A stretch of 64,000 nt of DNA from Dyella_B sp035690825 (GTDB lineage: Bacteria; Pseudomonadota; Gammaproteobacteria; Xanthomonadales; Rhodanobacteraceae), in assembly GCF_051954575.1 (NCBI RefSeq), contig NZ_JBQCHP010000013.1, forward strand, positions 1-64,000. Reading direction: 5' to 3'. Every line of letters starts with the position of its first letter. Position 1 is the first letter of the stretch. The translations under genes were made by a program, and so were the position numbers. The notes under the pieces were generated by a model. That model was not told the origin of the DNA. It saw only the letters and a list, made by a program, of their open reading frames with translations, and made no database searches. Positions 24,224 through 32,262 of the stretch are shown here, piece after piece.

Positions 24224-25446
24224 AATACCGCCTGCACGCGATCATTGCGGTATGGAGCCTCGCCATGGCGGTGCATGCGCAGGATATCGACCTGCATGCC
24301 TATGCCGACGAGCGCCTGGTGGCGGCGCCAGACGATACCAGCTGGACACGCGGCGGCTTCGGCAAGGCACGCTATGGCGACGGGCGAACCAGGCTGCATT
24401 TCGGCGGTGCGGCCATCTATGGCTCCGTGCAGATCACGCCTGAATTGCTCGCGCTAGGTCAACTGCAATATCAGACCAGCGGACACAGCGGCTTCAGCCT
24501 GCTGGAAGCCTGGCTGCGTTATCGCCCGGTATCGACCACTCCGTGGCGCTGGTCGTTGCGGGCAGGCGTATTTTTTCCGCCGGTGTCGCTGGAGAACGAA
24601 GGCGTCGGCTGGACCAGTCCGTGGACGATCAGCTCCTCCGCCATCAATACCTGGGTGGGCGAGGAATTGCGCGCCATGGGCGGCGAATTCCAATTGGAAC
24701 GTCGCAGCGAAGCCAACAGCTGGGAGTTGCGCGCATCGCTGTTTCGCCGCGACGATGCGGCCGGTGGTGTGTTGGCCTCGCGCGGCTGGTCCATCGGCGA
24801 CCTGGTTTCCGGCATCGGCAGCCGTTTGCGCGAGGCGAATGCTGGAGTGAGTGAAGAAGGTGGGACGCTGCCGCGCTATTACGACCCCTTCCGCAACATC
24901 GGCCGATCGCACTGGGGCGACTACGCTGCCATCACCTGGCATGCGCCGGGCGAAACGCGCGTAAGCCTGATGCATTTGGACAATCGCGCCGATCCGGCGG
25001 CGTCGGCGTTCTATGCCGACGGCGATCGGCAGTTCGCCTGGCGCACGCGTTTGTGGAGCGTGGCCGGGCGCACCGATACCGGGAGCCTTACCTGGATCGC
25101 ACAGTGGATGGATGGCAACACTCGCAGCGAGCAGTCTGCGGACCAGCCATTGAGTACGCATTTTCGTGCCGCCTTCGTACTGCTTGGATGGAACCGGGGC
25201 GCTTGGCGACCCGCGTTGCGCATCGAGCATTTCAGCGCGCGCACGCCATCGGCGAACGCGGACTGGAGGCAAAGCGAACACGGCAATGCCATCACGGCGG
25301 CATTGAATTGGCGGCCGCGCGACTGGTTGCGTCTTACCGCGGAGGTGTTGCGCATCGACAGCATGGCCACGGTGCGTGCCGAATATGGTTTGCCCGCGCG
25401 CGTCATGGACACGCAGGTGCAATGGAGTATGCGGGTTTTCTACTGA
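24220..25446 (+). CDS. Outer-membrane beta-barrel protein (porin-like)
   Basis: A 408-residue protein with a signal peptide (RLHAIIAVWSLAMAVHA, then Q). Alternating hydrophobic and aromatic strands run throughout (for example WELRASLFRRDD and ALRIEHFSA), and the C-terminal strand ends in WSMRVFY, fitting the terminal aromatic signal of outer-membrane barrels. No family was recognised. It starts at an ATGA overlap with the EAL phosphodiesterase, so the three genes 21235-25446 are one operon. It could be the channel or sensor whose function the c-di-GMP module governs. Confidence 0.72.
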   Translation: MKYRLHAIIAVWSLAMAVHAQDIDLHAYADERLVAAPDDTSWTRGGFGKARYGDGRTRLHFGGAAIYGSVQITPELLALGQLQYQTSGHSGFSLLEAWLRYRPVSTTPWRWSLRAGVFFPPVSLENEGVGWTSPWTISSSAINTWVGEELRAMGGEFQLERRSEANSWELRASLFRRDDAAGGVLASRGWSIGDLVSGIGSRLREANAGVSEEGGTLPRYYDPFRNIGRSHWGDYAAITWHAPGETRVSLMHLDNRADPAASAFYADGDRQFAWRTRLWSVAGRTDTGSLTWIAQWMDGNTRSEQSADQPLSTHFRAAFVLLGWNRGAWRPALRIEHFSARTPSANADWRQSEHGNAITAALNWRPRDWLRLTAEVLRIDSMATVRAEYGLPARVMDTQVQWSMRVFY

Positions 25447-25599
25447 TCGGCGCACAGGTGTGTTTCCGCGCATGCCCGCATAAGCAAGATGGCTCGCCAG
25501 CGCCTACAATCGGCTGATTTCCCGATCCACCCGGGCCGCGGCCCATGCTTATCGGGAAACATGCTCAAGCGCTGCGTCCCATAGCCTCGGAGAAACCAC

Positions 25600-26484
25600 A
25601 TGCGACAACCCCATCGCATCCTGCTGCAGACCACCATCCCCCATATCGAGGACGACTGGCATATCGGCCGATTTACGCTGCTGCGCGATCACCTGGCCGG
25701 CCTGCGCGGCGACGACGGCTTGCCGTTATTCGAGGTGACTGCGCGCGATCGCGATCCGATCAGTGCGCCTGACAGCGTGCTGTCGCAACTGGATACGTCG
25801 GCATTCGATGAGCTGTGGTTGTTTGCGGTGGATACCGGTGACGGACTTACGCCGGCGGACTGCGAGGCCATCGGACGGTTCCGGCAACGCGGCGGCGGCT
25901 TGCTGGTGACGCGGGATCATATGGACCTGGGCAGCTCGGTGTGCACGCTGGGCGGCGTAGGGGCTGCGCATTTCTTCCATAGCAAGCAGCCGGAGCCCGA
26001 GCCCTCGCGGCGCCAGGCCGACGACACCATCACCACCTACATTTCGTGGCCCAACTATCACTCCGGCGCCAATGGCGACTTCCAGCAAATAGAACCTTGC
26101 CTTCCGCTGCACCCGGTGTTGGCCGATCCGGATTCGCCGGATGGCGCCATCCGCTTTTTCCCCGCGCATCCGCACGAAGGCGCGGTGGGCAAGCCGGAGC
26201 ACGATGCATCGGCGCGGGTGATCGCCACCGGCCGCAGCAAGCTGAGCGGGCGCACGTTCAACCTGACGGTGGCGTTCGAACCTGTGAACGGGCAGGGGCC
26301 GGCGATCGCGGCATCGACCTTCCATCATTTCGCCGACTACAACTGGGACCCGTCACGCGGATCGCCAAGCTTCGTCAGCGAACCGCCTGGCGATGCGCTC
26401 GCGCGTTCGCCGGAGGCGCAACGTTCGGTGCGTCGCTACGCAACGAACCTCGCGCTATGGCTGGCGGGGCGGCCCGTGGTGTAG
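25600..26484 (+). CDS. Hypothetical protein, possibly ThuA/glutamine-amidotransferase-like
   Basis: A 294-residue cytosolic protein. The layout RILLQTTIPHIEDDWHIGRF, then ELWLFAVDTGDGLTPADCEA, FRQRGGGLLVTRDHMDLG and the C-terminal TFHHFADYNWDP suggests a Rossmann-like class-I amidotransferase/ThuA-like fold that has lost the usual catalytic Cys. I cannot assign a reaction. CGGAGAAA precedes ATG 25600. It is followed by the convergent lanM gene. Confidence 0.6.
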   Translation: MRQPHRILLQTTIPHIEDDWHIGRFTLLRDHLAGLRGDDGLPLFEVTARDRDPISAPDSVLSQLDTSAFDELWLFAVDTGDGLTPADCEAIGRFRQRGGGLLVTRDHMDLGSSVCTLGGVGAAHFFHSKQPEPEPSRRQADDTITTYISWPNYHSGANGDFQQIEPCLPLHPVLADPDSPDGAIRFFPAHPHEGAVGKPEHDASARVIATGRSKLSGRTFNLTVAFEPVNGQGPAIAASTFHHFADYNWDPSRGSPSFVSEPPGDALARSPEAQRSVRRYATNLALWLAGRPVV

Positions 26485-26561
26485 CGAGGCACAGGAGGGC
26501 GTCGGGTTTCGGCTGCACCTCCACCCAACGGCGAATCACCGCGCTGCATCTCGCAACTCAG

Positions 26562-29456
26562 TCAAGCGTGGGTTACCGGCCGGGCGGTTTTCGAAACGTG
26601 GCTGCTTCCTCGCACTTGCAGCGCGTTATCGCAAGAGCGTTCCAATAGCAGCGGCGAAGGCAGTGCGCAGTCCGGATGCAATCGGCTCAGGCCATAGATC
26701 GCGCCGGCAAGTCCATTCATCATGCCCGGCGTGAAAGCGGCGCGTGCCCGGCCGGTGACGATGCCGCCGTTCTCCTCGATCGAGGAAATCACCTGTGCCG
26801 CCGATCCGATCAGATCTTCGGCGCATGCCACTGGATCGAGTGCGGCCGCGCGCCATTGCAATTCCCACAACGAAAAATCCCCGTGGCACAAGGTATGGCT
26901 GATCCCCCACTTGCCGCGTGCGGCCGCAATCGCGCGTCGCAACCTGTTCAGGTGCTGCGGCAGGCCCGTACGCGCGTACAGATCCGCTGCAGCGAGGCCG
27001 ATGCCAACGCTGCCGTTGCACCAGGTGTCATGGCTTTTGTTGGCGTCCGCGTAACGTTTGTCGATCCAGTTACCGCAGTTTTCGTCGTAGAGCGAATCTT
27101 CGAACGCAAAGGCTGCGTTGGCCAGTGCGCTCCAGCGGGTGCGATCGACTTCGCTGCCGGCTTTGGATGCAGCAAGCCGCGCGAGTGCCCAGCCGATGCC
27201 GGTGGCGCCATGCGAGAACCCGCCGATCGGCTGCTCAAAGCGCGTCATCCAGCGCGCGCCAAGCGCGTCGACGACAGCGGTTTTCTCCAGATGTTGCGCT
27301 GCGCGTGCAGCCTGCACCAGCCAGCGCGCATCGCCGGTGGCATCGGCCAGGCCCAGCAACGGCAGGATGACGCCGGCGGCACCATCGATGATGTCGAAGC
27401 CATCTTCCTCATGGATGCCTCTCGCTTCCAGCGCCTCGGCATGGGCGGTCGCCCGCGCAAGCAAGTCCGGGCGTCGCATCAGGTCGGCCAAGGTCAGCCA
27501 CGTCCAGATTTGCGCGCCGAAGCCCGCAAAACCGCCGAGGTTCCTGGATTCCTGATTGGCTTCCTGTGCAATAAGGGTGCGCAGCGATCCGTTTAGCGCT
27601 TCCTGGGTACCTGCCACCGGGTTCGCGCGGCCATCTTCGACTTCATGCAGGTAACCTGCGAGCGCAACGGCGACGCCGCCAAGCCCGAAGTAGAGATCGA
27701 ACTGCAGCGGCTGAATAAACCAGCCGTCGCTGGTGGTCTCCGGCGTGATCCATGTCATCGAGCCGTCGGCGCCGGACACGGCGAGCCTCAACAGGCGTTC
27801 CACCACATCCACGGCCAGCTTGCGTCGGCGCGCATCCAGATTTTCGGCATGAGGCGCTTGCGCGCGGCAAAGGCGCTCATCGCTGTCTTGGTCGGGCAGG
27901 TTGCCGCGACGATTGAGTTCGGTGGTGACCAGCGCACTGCGAATGGTCAACTCTTCCAGGTCGATGCGCATCGCACGCCAGTCCGCCAGCGCGGCATTGA
28001 TCCGTGCAGGTGTCAGCGGGGCGACGAAAACGGGAATGTCTCCGTAAAGCAGATCGTCGATCGCGCCGGATATTTCCACTGGCGTGGATACCGTTACGGA
28101 GGTGATCTCAGCATTGCGGGAAAACAGATCACGAGCGCGTTCGATCGCCGCGGCTTCATCGTGCAGCGACGCCGGATGCCACAGCATGCGGCCGATCTCC
28201 GCATAGATCTGGGTGGGATGGCGAAGATCGCGAACCATGCAATCTTCAAATTCGGCCAGCCATGCTTCGAGCACGCCTTTGGCGTCGACCTCGCGCAATC
28301 GGTTCGATGCGGCGAGAAACCCTTCGCTTATCTGGCTCCAGTACGTGGACACCTGGGGAAAGGGACTGGGATGATTCTGCGAATGCGCGATGTCGGTATC
28401 GACCAGCTTCAAGCGGGCCGCGGTAGTGCCCGCATCGACGATCACCGGCATCTGTATCTTCGGCTGCTGCTGGGGCAGCGCGCCGGCCGCCGAAAGATCG
28501 GCGCCGTCGAAGCCTTCGTCCGATGCACGGAACGGCACGATGCCGGTGCGCAAGACGGAGCCGGCAATCAGCGTCTGCGCCGCGTCGTGAGCCTGTCCGC
28601 AGCCCGAATGCGCGGGTTTGGGAATCACGGCGAACAGGCTTTCGGCGTCAATCACCACTGGCACCGGCCCGGCGGCGATGAGATTTTCATGATGGATGTC
28701 GGTGCCGCCGAGCAGGCGCAGTGCCGCCAGCCAATGGCCCAGACGCAGATAAAACGCGCGCAGTTCTTCTTCGCCAGCGCAATAGCGGTGCACGACGAAA
28801 GAAGCCCAGCCGTAATCGCCCCGGTCGATCACTTCGGGCACGCGGATGCGATCGGCGGCATCGCCGAACACTCGCTGCAAAAACTTGTCGAGCGCCAGAT
28901 CGATGCGCAGCGAGCGTGGCTTGTACATCACCTCGCCAGCTTCCACCGACAGCCGTGCGACGGCCTGGCCGCCGGCGTGGAGATCGCCCTGGCCGATGTT
29001 CAGTGCGATGAGGCGTCCGGCGGGGCGATCGAAGAAGCGCGCCAACTTGGCGCGATCGGCGGCAAAACGTGCGGCGAGCGATTCGATCGCGCCGGCTTGC
29101 TGGTCGAGCGAGCGTTGCAGGCGGCGGCACAACGGCGGATAGCGCCGATCCAGGTGAGCGGCGAACTCGGCTTGCAGCGCATAGTCGATAAATTGATCGT
29201 GGCGAGCCGCATCGCTTTCCGCGGTGAGCTGACCGCACCGATTGGCTGCGTGCAATTCCAGCAGCAAAACGCGGTTTAGCTTGAGCCGTGCGCTGTAACG
29301 CAGCGCTTCTTCGGCAACCTTGCCGATCAGGGAGGTTTCGCCTGCATCGAGTCCGGAAATGGCGGCAAGACGTGCCTTCAAGGCTGCGCGTGCCGGTTCG
29401 GTGAAACGCTCGATGATGGGGGCGAATGCGTCGGGTGTATGCGTGTCGGCCAGCAT
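26562..29456 (-). CDS. lanM: Class II lanthipeptide synthetase LanM
   Basis: A 964-residue bifunctional enzyme that dehydrates Ser/Thr in precursor peptides and then cyclises Cys onto them. The dehydratase part (about residues 120-480) contains GQGDLHAGGQAVARL, GEVMYKPRSLRIDL, GGTDIHHENLIA and VVIDAESLF, the kinase-like landmarks of LanM. The LanC-like cyclase (about 550-955) has the zinc ligands Cys in TWCNGSVGIGLA (about 813) and Cys-His in TLCHGDFSLWEL (about 857-858), plus the GMMNGLAG end motif. ATG 29456 is chosen over TTG 29465 because GAGGGG sits 10 nt upstream. Two precursor genes lie upstream on the same strand. Confidence 0.96.
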   Translation of the reverse strand: MLADTHTPDAFAPIIERFTEPARAALKARLAAISGLDAGETSLIGKVAEEALRYSARLKLNRVLLLELHAANRCGQLTAESDAARHDQFIDYALQAEFAAHLDRRYPPLCRRLQRSLDQQAGAIESLAARFAADRAKLARFFDRPAGRLIALNIGQGDLHAGGQAVARLSVEAGEVMYKPRSLRIDLALDKFLQRVFGDAADRIRVPEVIDRGDYGWASFVVHRYCAGEEELRAFYLRLGHWLAALRLLGGTDIHHENLIAAGPVPVVIDAESLFAVIPKPAHSGCGQAHDAAQTLIAGSVLRTGIVPFRASDEGFDGADLSAAGALPQQQPKIQMPVIVDAGTTAARLKLVDTDIAHSQNHPSPFPQVSTYWSQISEGFLAASNRLREVDAKGVLEAWLAEFEDCMVRDLRHPTQIYAEIGRMLWHPASLHDEAAAIERARDLFSRNAEITSVTVSTPVEISGAIDDLLYGDIPVFVAPLTPARINAALADWRAMRIDLEELTIRSALVTTELNRRGNLPDQDSDERLCRAQAPHAENLDARRRKLAVDVVERLLRLAVSGADGSMTWITPETTSDGWFIQPLQFDLYFGLGGVAVALAGYLHEVEDGRANPVAGTQEALNGSLRTLIAQEANQESRNLGGFAGFGAQIWTWLTLADLMRRPDLLARATAHAEALEARGIHEEDGFDIIDGAAGVILPLLGLADATGDARWLVQAARAAQHLEKTAVVDALGARWMTRFEQPIGGFSHGATGIGWALARLAASKAGSEVDRTRWSALANAAFAFEDSLYDENCGNWIDKRYADANKSHDTWCNGSVGIGLAAADLYARTGLPQHLNRLRRAIAAARGKWGISHTLCHGDFSLWELQWRAAALDPVACAEDLIGSAAQVISSIEENGGIVTGRARAAFTPGMMNGLAGAIYGLSRLHPDCALPSPLLLERSCDNALQVRGSSHVSKTARPVTHA

Positions 29457-29496
29457 CGTTTCCAATCCCCTCTAGCGACGATGCAATCGGGACATG

Positions 29497-29537
29497 AAAA
29501 GGCCAACGCATCACCACGATCGGGATCTGCGTTGGCC
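29497..29537 (-). terminator. Intrinsic terminator / attenuator between precursor and lanM
   Basis: On the minus strand GGCCAACGCA (29537-29528) and TGCGTTGGCC (29510-29501) form a perfect 10-bp stem with a 17-nt loop, directly followed by TTTTC. It lies 9 nt past the second precursor stop and 41 nt before the lanM ATG. Partial readthrough would give much more precursor mRNA than lanM mRNA, a common arrangement in lantibiotic operons. Confidence 0.8.
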
Positions 29538-29545
29538 CTGGAAGA

Positions 29546-29737
29546 TCAGCAACAAATACAGCCGTTGGCGCAGGACATGGTGGTCTTCTGCGTGGTGAAA
29601 ATGGCCGCGGTTGTCTGGCTGGTCATTTTTTTCTCGGTAGCGCTGTCGAGGTAAAGCGGGCCTGCCGGATTATCCAGGCCGCCGAAGCTGTCTGAGCCAG
29701 TGAGCCAACCGGAAACAACATCGTCATTGCGTTGCAT
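29546..29737 (-). CDS. Lanthipeptide precursor 2 (LanA-like)
   Basis: A 63-residue precursor. The leader (about 1-38) has DNPAGPLYLDSATEKKM; NPAG is shared with mersacidin/lichenicidin-type leaders as I recall them, but no double-glycine site follows. The core after KKM is rich in Thr (TSQTTAAIFTTQKTT) and ends in MSCANGCICC, giving four Cys and many Ser/Thr for rings. GAAGGAG lies 7 nt before ATG 29737; an earlier ATG at 29779 would place the start in an unrelated stretch. It pairs with precursor 1 (29773-29958), sharing the leader, the ribosome-binding region and the SCAxGCxCC end. Confidence 0.88.
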   Translation of the reverse strand: MQRNDDVVSGWLTGSDSFGGLDNPAGPLYLDSATEKKMTSQTTAAIFTTQKTTMSCANGCICC

Positions 29738-29772
29738 AGCTGAACTCCTTCGCAGGTCAAGGAATGGGAACA

Positions 29773-29958
29773 TCAGCAACAGGCGCAGCCGGAAGCACAG
29801 GACTGCGTGGTTTTGAGCATGGTGTCCATCCTCTCCATGCTCGTCCGAGTGGTCATCTTTTTCTGGACGGAGCCATCTACGTAGAGCGGGCCGGCCGGAT
29901 TATCCGAACTATCCAAGCCGCTGAGCCAACGGGCGACAACTGCATCATTCTGCTGCAT
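29773..29958 (-). CDS. Lanthipeptide precursor 1 (LanA-like)
   Basis: A 61-residue precursor, the first gene of the lan set. Leader: WLSGLDSSDNPAGPLYVDGS then VQKKM. Core: TTRTSMERMDTMLKTTQ, then SCASGCACC. It shares with precursor 2 the MQ-x-ND-x-VV start, WL-x-G-x-D, NPAGPLY, KKMT and the KTTxSCAxGCxCC end, while the middle of the core has diverged, consistent with tandem duplication and specialisation. GAAGGAG precedes ATG 29958. Paired precursors of this kind may act as a two-component lantibiotic; that is inference. Confidence 0.88.
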   Translation of the reverse strand: MQQNDAVVARWLSGLDSSDNPAGPLYVDGSVQKKMTTRTSMERMDTMLKTTQSCASGCACC

Positions 29959-29990
29959 AGCCGAACTCCTTCGAAGGTCGTAAGAAAGGA

Positions 29991-30043
29991 TTCGGTCGCC
30001 GTTTTTCCGGCACCTTAGGCTGCCGAAAAAAGCTGCTACCGAA
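29991..30043. promoter_or_regulatory. Dyad-symmetric element upstream of precursor 1
   Basis: Arms 29991-30012 (TTCGGT..., TTTTTCCGGCA) and 30021-30043 (TGCCGAAAAAA..., ...ACCGAA) are mirror-complementary around CCTTAGGC. On the minus strand it begins 33 nt before the precursor start, in the 250-bp gap after the histidine kinase gene. It could be an operator or a leader hairpin. No convincing -10/-35 pair was found nearby. Confidence 0.5.
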
Positions 30044-30207
30044 CGCGAGCCATCAACATGCACGCGGCCACTATCCCGAGCTGGGATTTATGACGCCCAC
30101 AAATGTTTCCCCCGGGCAGACGCCGCCTCTCAACGATGGGCCCGGATATGTGTAGAGAATGTATAGATACCACCCAATGGCATAAGCGAAGCAGATGTGC
30201 TGGCATG

Positions 30208-32262
30208 CTATTGCGCCAGCGCCTGCCGCACCGCCTGGCCGAAATCGTCCAACGCGAACGGCTTGGTGATGATGGCCATGTTTTCGCCCAGAAACTCCGA
30301 TTGAACCGCTGCGGACTCGGCATATCCGGTCATGAAGAGCACCGGAACGCCAGGGCGTTCCTGGCGCATCAGTTCCGCCAGCTGACGGCCGTTCATGCCG
30401 GGAAGGCCGACATCGGAAATAAGCAGGTCCACCTGCCCGGAGGAAGAAAGGATCGGCATCGCAGCCGTCGCATCCCGCGCGGTGGTGACGGAATAGCCCA
30501 GTTCTTCGAGCAGATAGCTGACCAGGAAGCGCACTTGGTCATCGTCTTCGACCACCAGGATCTGCTGGCCTTCGCCCTTGGGCGTGCGGCCGGTGGAGGG
30601 GGGCTCGGTGGCGGCATCGTGCGGAGGCGCGACCGGAAGATAGAGCGCCACCGTTGTCCCTTTGCCGGGCGCCGATTGAAGATCGATGTGGCCGTTGGAT
30701 TGCTGCACGAAGCCATAGATCATCGACAGTCCCAGGCCGGTGCCCTGGCCGAGCGGCTTGGTGGTGAAGAACGGTTCGAACACGCGCTCCTTGACGTCCG
30801 CTTCCATGCCCACGCCGGTATCGGTCACTTCCAGCACCACATGGCCTGCGGCATGAGCGACGACACCCTCGGGCACATAGGGCACGGTCGAAGCGCAGCG
30901 CGTGGCGATGCGGAGCAGTCCGCCATCGGGCATGGCATCCCTGGCGTTGATGCTCAGGTTGAGCAGGGCGCTTTCCAGTTGATTGGCATCGACCATCGCC
31001 TTGCCCAGGATCGGCGCCAGGTCCAGCCGCACCTGGATGCGTTCGCCCAGGGTCTGGATCAGCAGCAGCTCCATCGACTGCACCAGCGCATTGAGATCCA
31101 CCGGCTTGGGATCGAGCGACTGCCGCCGGGAGAAGGCAAGCAGGCGTTGCGTGAGTGCCGCGGCGCGGTTCGCCGCATCGGACGCAGCACGGATCATGCG
31201 GTCGAGGTTGTCCATGCGCCCGTCCTTAAGGCGCACGTTGATGATGTCCAGCGCGCCGATGATACTGGTCAGCATGTTGTTGAAGTCGTGCGCGATGCCG
31301 CCGGTAAGCTGGCCGACTGCTTCCATTTTTTGTGCCTGCCGTAGCGCCGTTTCGCTTTCCGATCGGGCTTGCACTTCCGCTTGCAGCTCGGCGGTTCGTT
31401 CGGCGACTTTGCGCTCCAGCGTCGCGGCGAAGCGTTGCGCGGCCTGCAAGGATTCCTTGCGTTCGGTGATGTCGGTGGCGAACACGTGAATGCCTTCCAC
31501 GCGCCCGTCCTGGAAGCGGGGGATGTAGCGAAATTCGGCATCCCGGCGTGCGCCATCGGGGCGCGGGCTGCTCAGCTCGAGCTGGGTTTCATCGCCCGCC
31601 ATGGCGCGATGCACCGCTTCCCGGCACATCTGCCAGTGCTGCGCACCGAACACGTCTTGCATGGTTCTTCCCAGCATGCTGGCGGGCGCGATGCCGAACC
31701 AGGTCTGGTGGGCCTGGTTGACGAAGCGGTAGCGCAGGTCCGGATCGACAAACGCGATCAGCATGGGTGAGGCATCGGCGATCAGGCGAAGCTCCGCCTC
31801 GCTGTTGGCCAGCGCCTTGCGGCTGGCGGCCAGTTCGCCGATGCGATCGCGTATTTCGAACTGCTTTTGCCGCGAGCGCATTGCGGTGGCGACGGCGCTG
31901 ATCAGCGAGGAGGAACCGACCGGACGTTCCAGTTCGATGCGATTGATGACTTCGCGCGGCAGCGGTACCTCCAATGGTCCGCTGCCGTTTCGCGGCGAGC
32001 GAAGCAGCACGAACGGCACATCCGACCAGGTCGGCTGGCGTCGCAGGGATGCCTGCAGCGATTCGGTTCCGTGCTTGAGCGCCTCCTGCGTGAGAATGAC
32101 CACGCCGGTCGTTTCATCGATGTATCCGGCCAGGGTGGTCAGGTCGGGATAAACGTCGGTGTGATAACCGTCCTGGGTCAAGGCCTTGGCCAGGCTTTGC
32201 GCGTCGTGTCCCCACGGCGCCACGATCAGCACGCGGTTGCCATGTGGCGCATCCCTATGCAT
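30208..32262 (-). CDS. Hybrid sensor histidine kinase (pseudo-receiver, PAS, HisKA, HATPase, receiver)
   Basis: A 684-residue soluble kinase with no membrane segment. The first about 130 residues form a receiver-like domain without a clear phospho-Asp. A PAS domain follows (about 155-280, LRLIADASPMLIAFVDPDLR), then a coiled coil and HisKA with His in GGIAHDFNNMLTSI. The HATPase has Asn in LLNLSINARDAMPDGG, DTGVGM, and GQGTGLGLSMIYGFV. A C-terminal receiver has acidic VVEDDDQVRF and the phospho-Asp in LLISDVGLPGMNG. The start overlaps the upstream KaiC-like stop by 8 bp, so the pair is one transcription unit. Confidence 0.92.
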   Translation of the reverse strand: MHRDAPHGNRVLIVAPWGHDAQSLAKALTQDGYHTDVYPDLTTLAGYIDETTGVVILTQEALKHGTESLQASLRRQPTWSDVPFVLLRSPRNGSGPLEVPLPREVINRIELERPVGSSSLISAVATAMRSRQKQFEIRDRIGELAASRKALANSEAELRLIADASPMLIAFVDPDLRYRFVNQAHQTWFGIAPASMLGRTMQDVFGAQHWQMCREAVHRAMAGDETQLELSSPRPDGARRDAEFRYIPRFQDGRVEGIHVFATDITERKESLQAAQRFAATLERKVAERTAELQAEVQARSESETALRQAQKMEAVGQLTGGIAHDFNNMLTSIIGALDIINVRLKDGRMDNLDRMIRAASDAANRAAALTQRLLAFSRRQSLDPKPVDLNALVQSMELLLIQTLGERIQVRLDLAPILGKAMVDANQLESALLNLSINARDAMPDGGLLRIATRCASTVPYVPEGVVAHAAGHVVLEVTDTGVGMEADVKERVFEPFFTTKPLGQGTGLGLSMIYGFVQQSNGHIDLQSAPGKGTTVALYLPVAPPHDAATEPPSTGRTPKGEGQQILVVEDDDQVRFLVSYLLEELGYSVTTARDATAAMPILSSSGQVDLLISDVGLPGMNGRQLAELMRQERPGVPVLFMTGYAESAAVQSEFLGENMAIITKPFALDDFGQAVRQALAQ

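Noticed and set aside
27645..29279. A 544-residue open frame on the plus strand across lanM
   Set aside because: It is the antisense shadow of a high-GC gene; no ribosome-binding site or recognisable domain.
29959..30207. A clear promoter for the lanthipeptide genes
   Set aside because: Only weak -35/-10-like boxes (TTGGGT and TACACA) were found on the minus strand; not strong enough to annotate.
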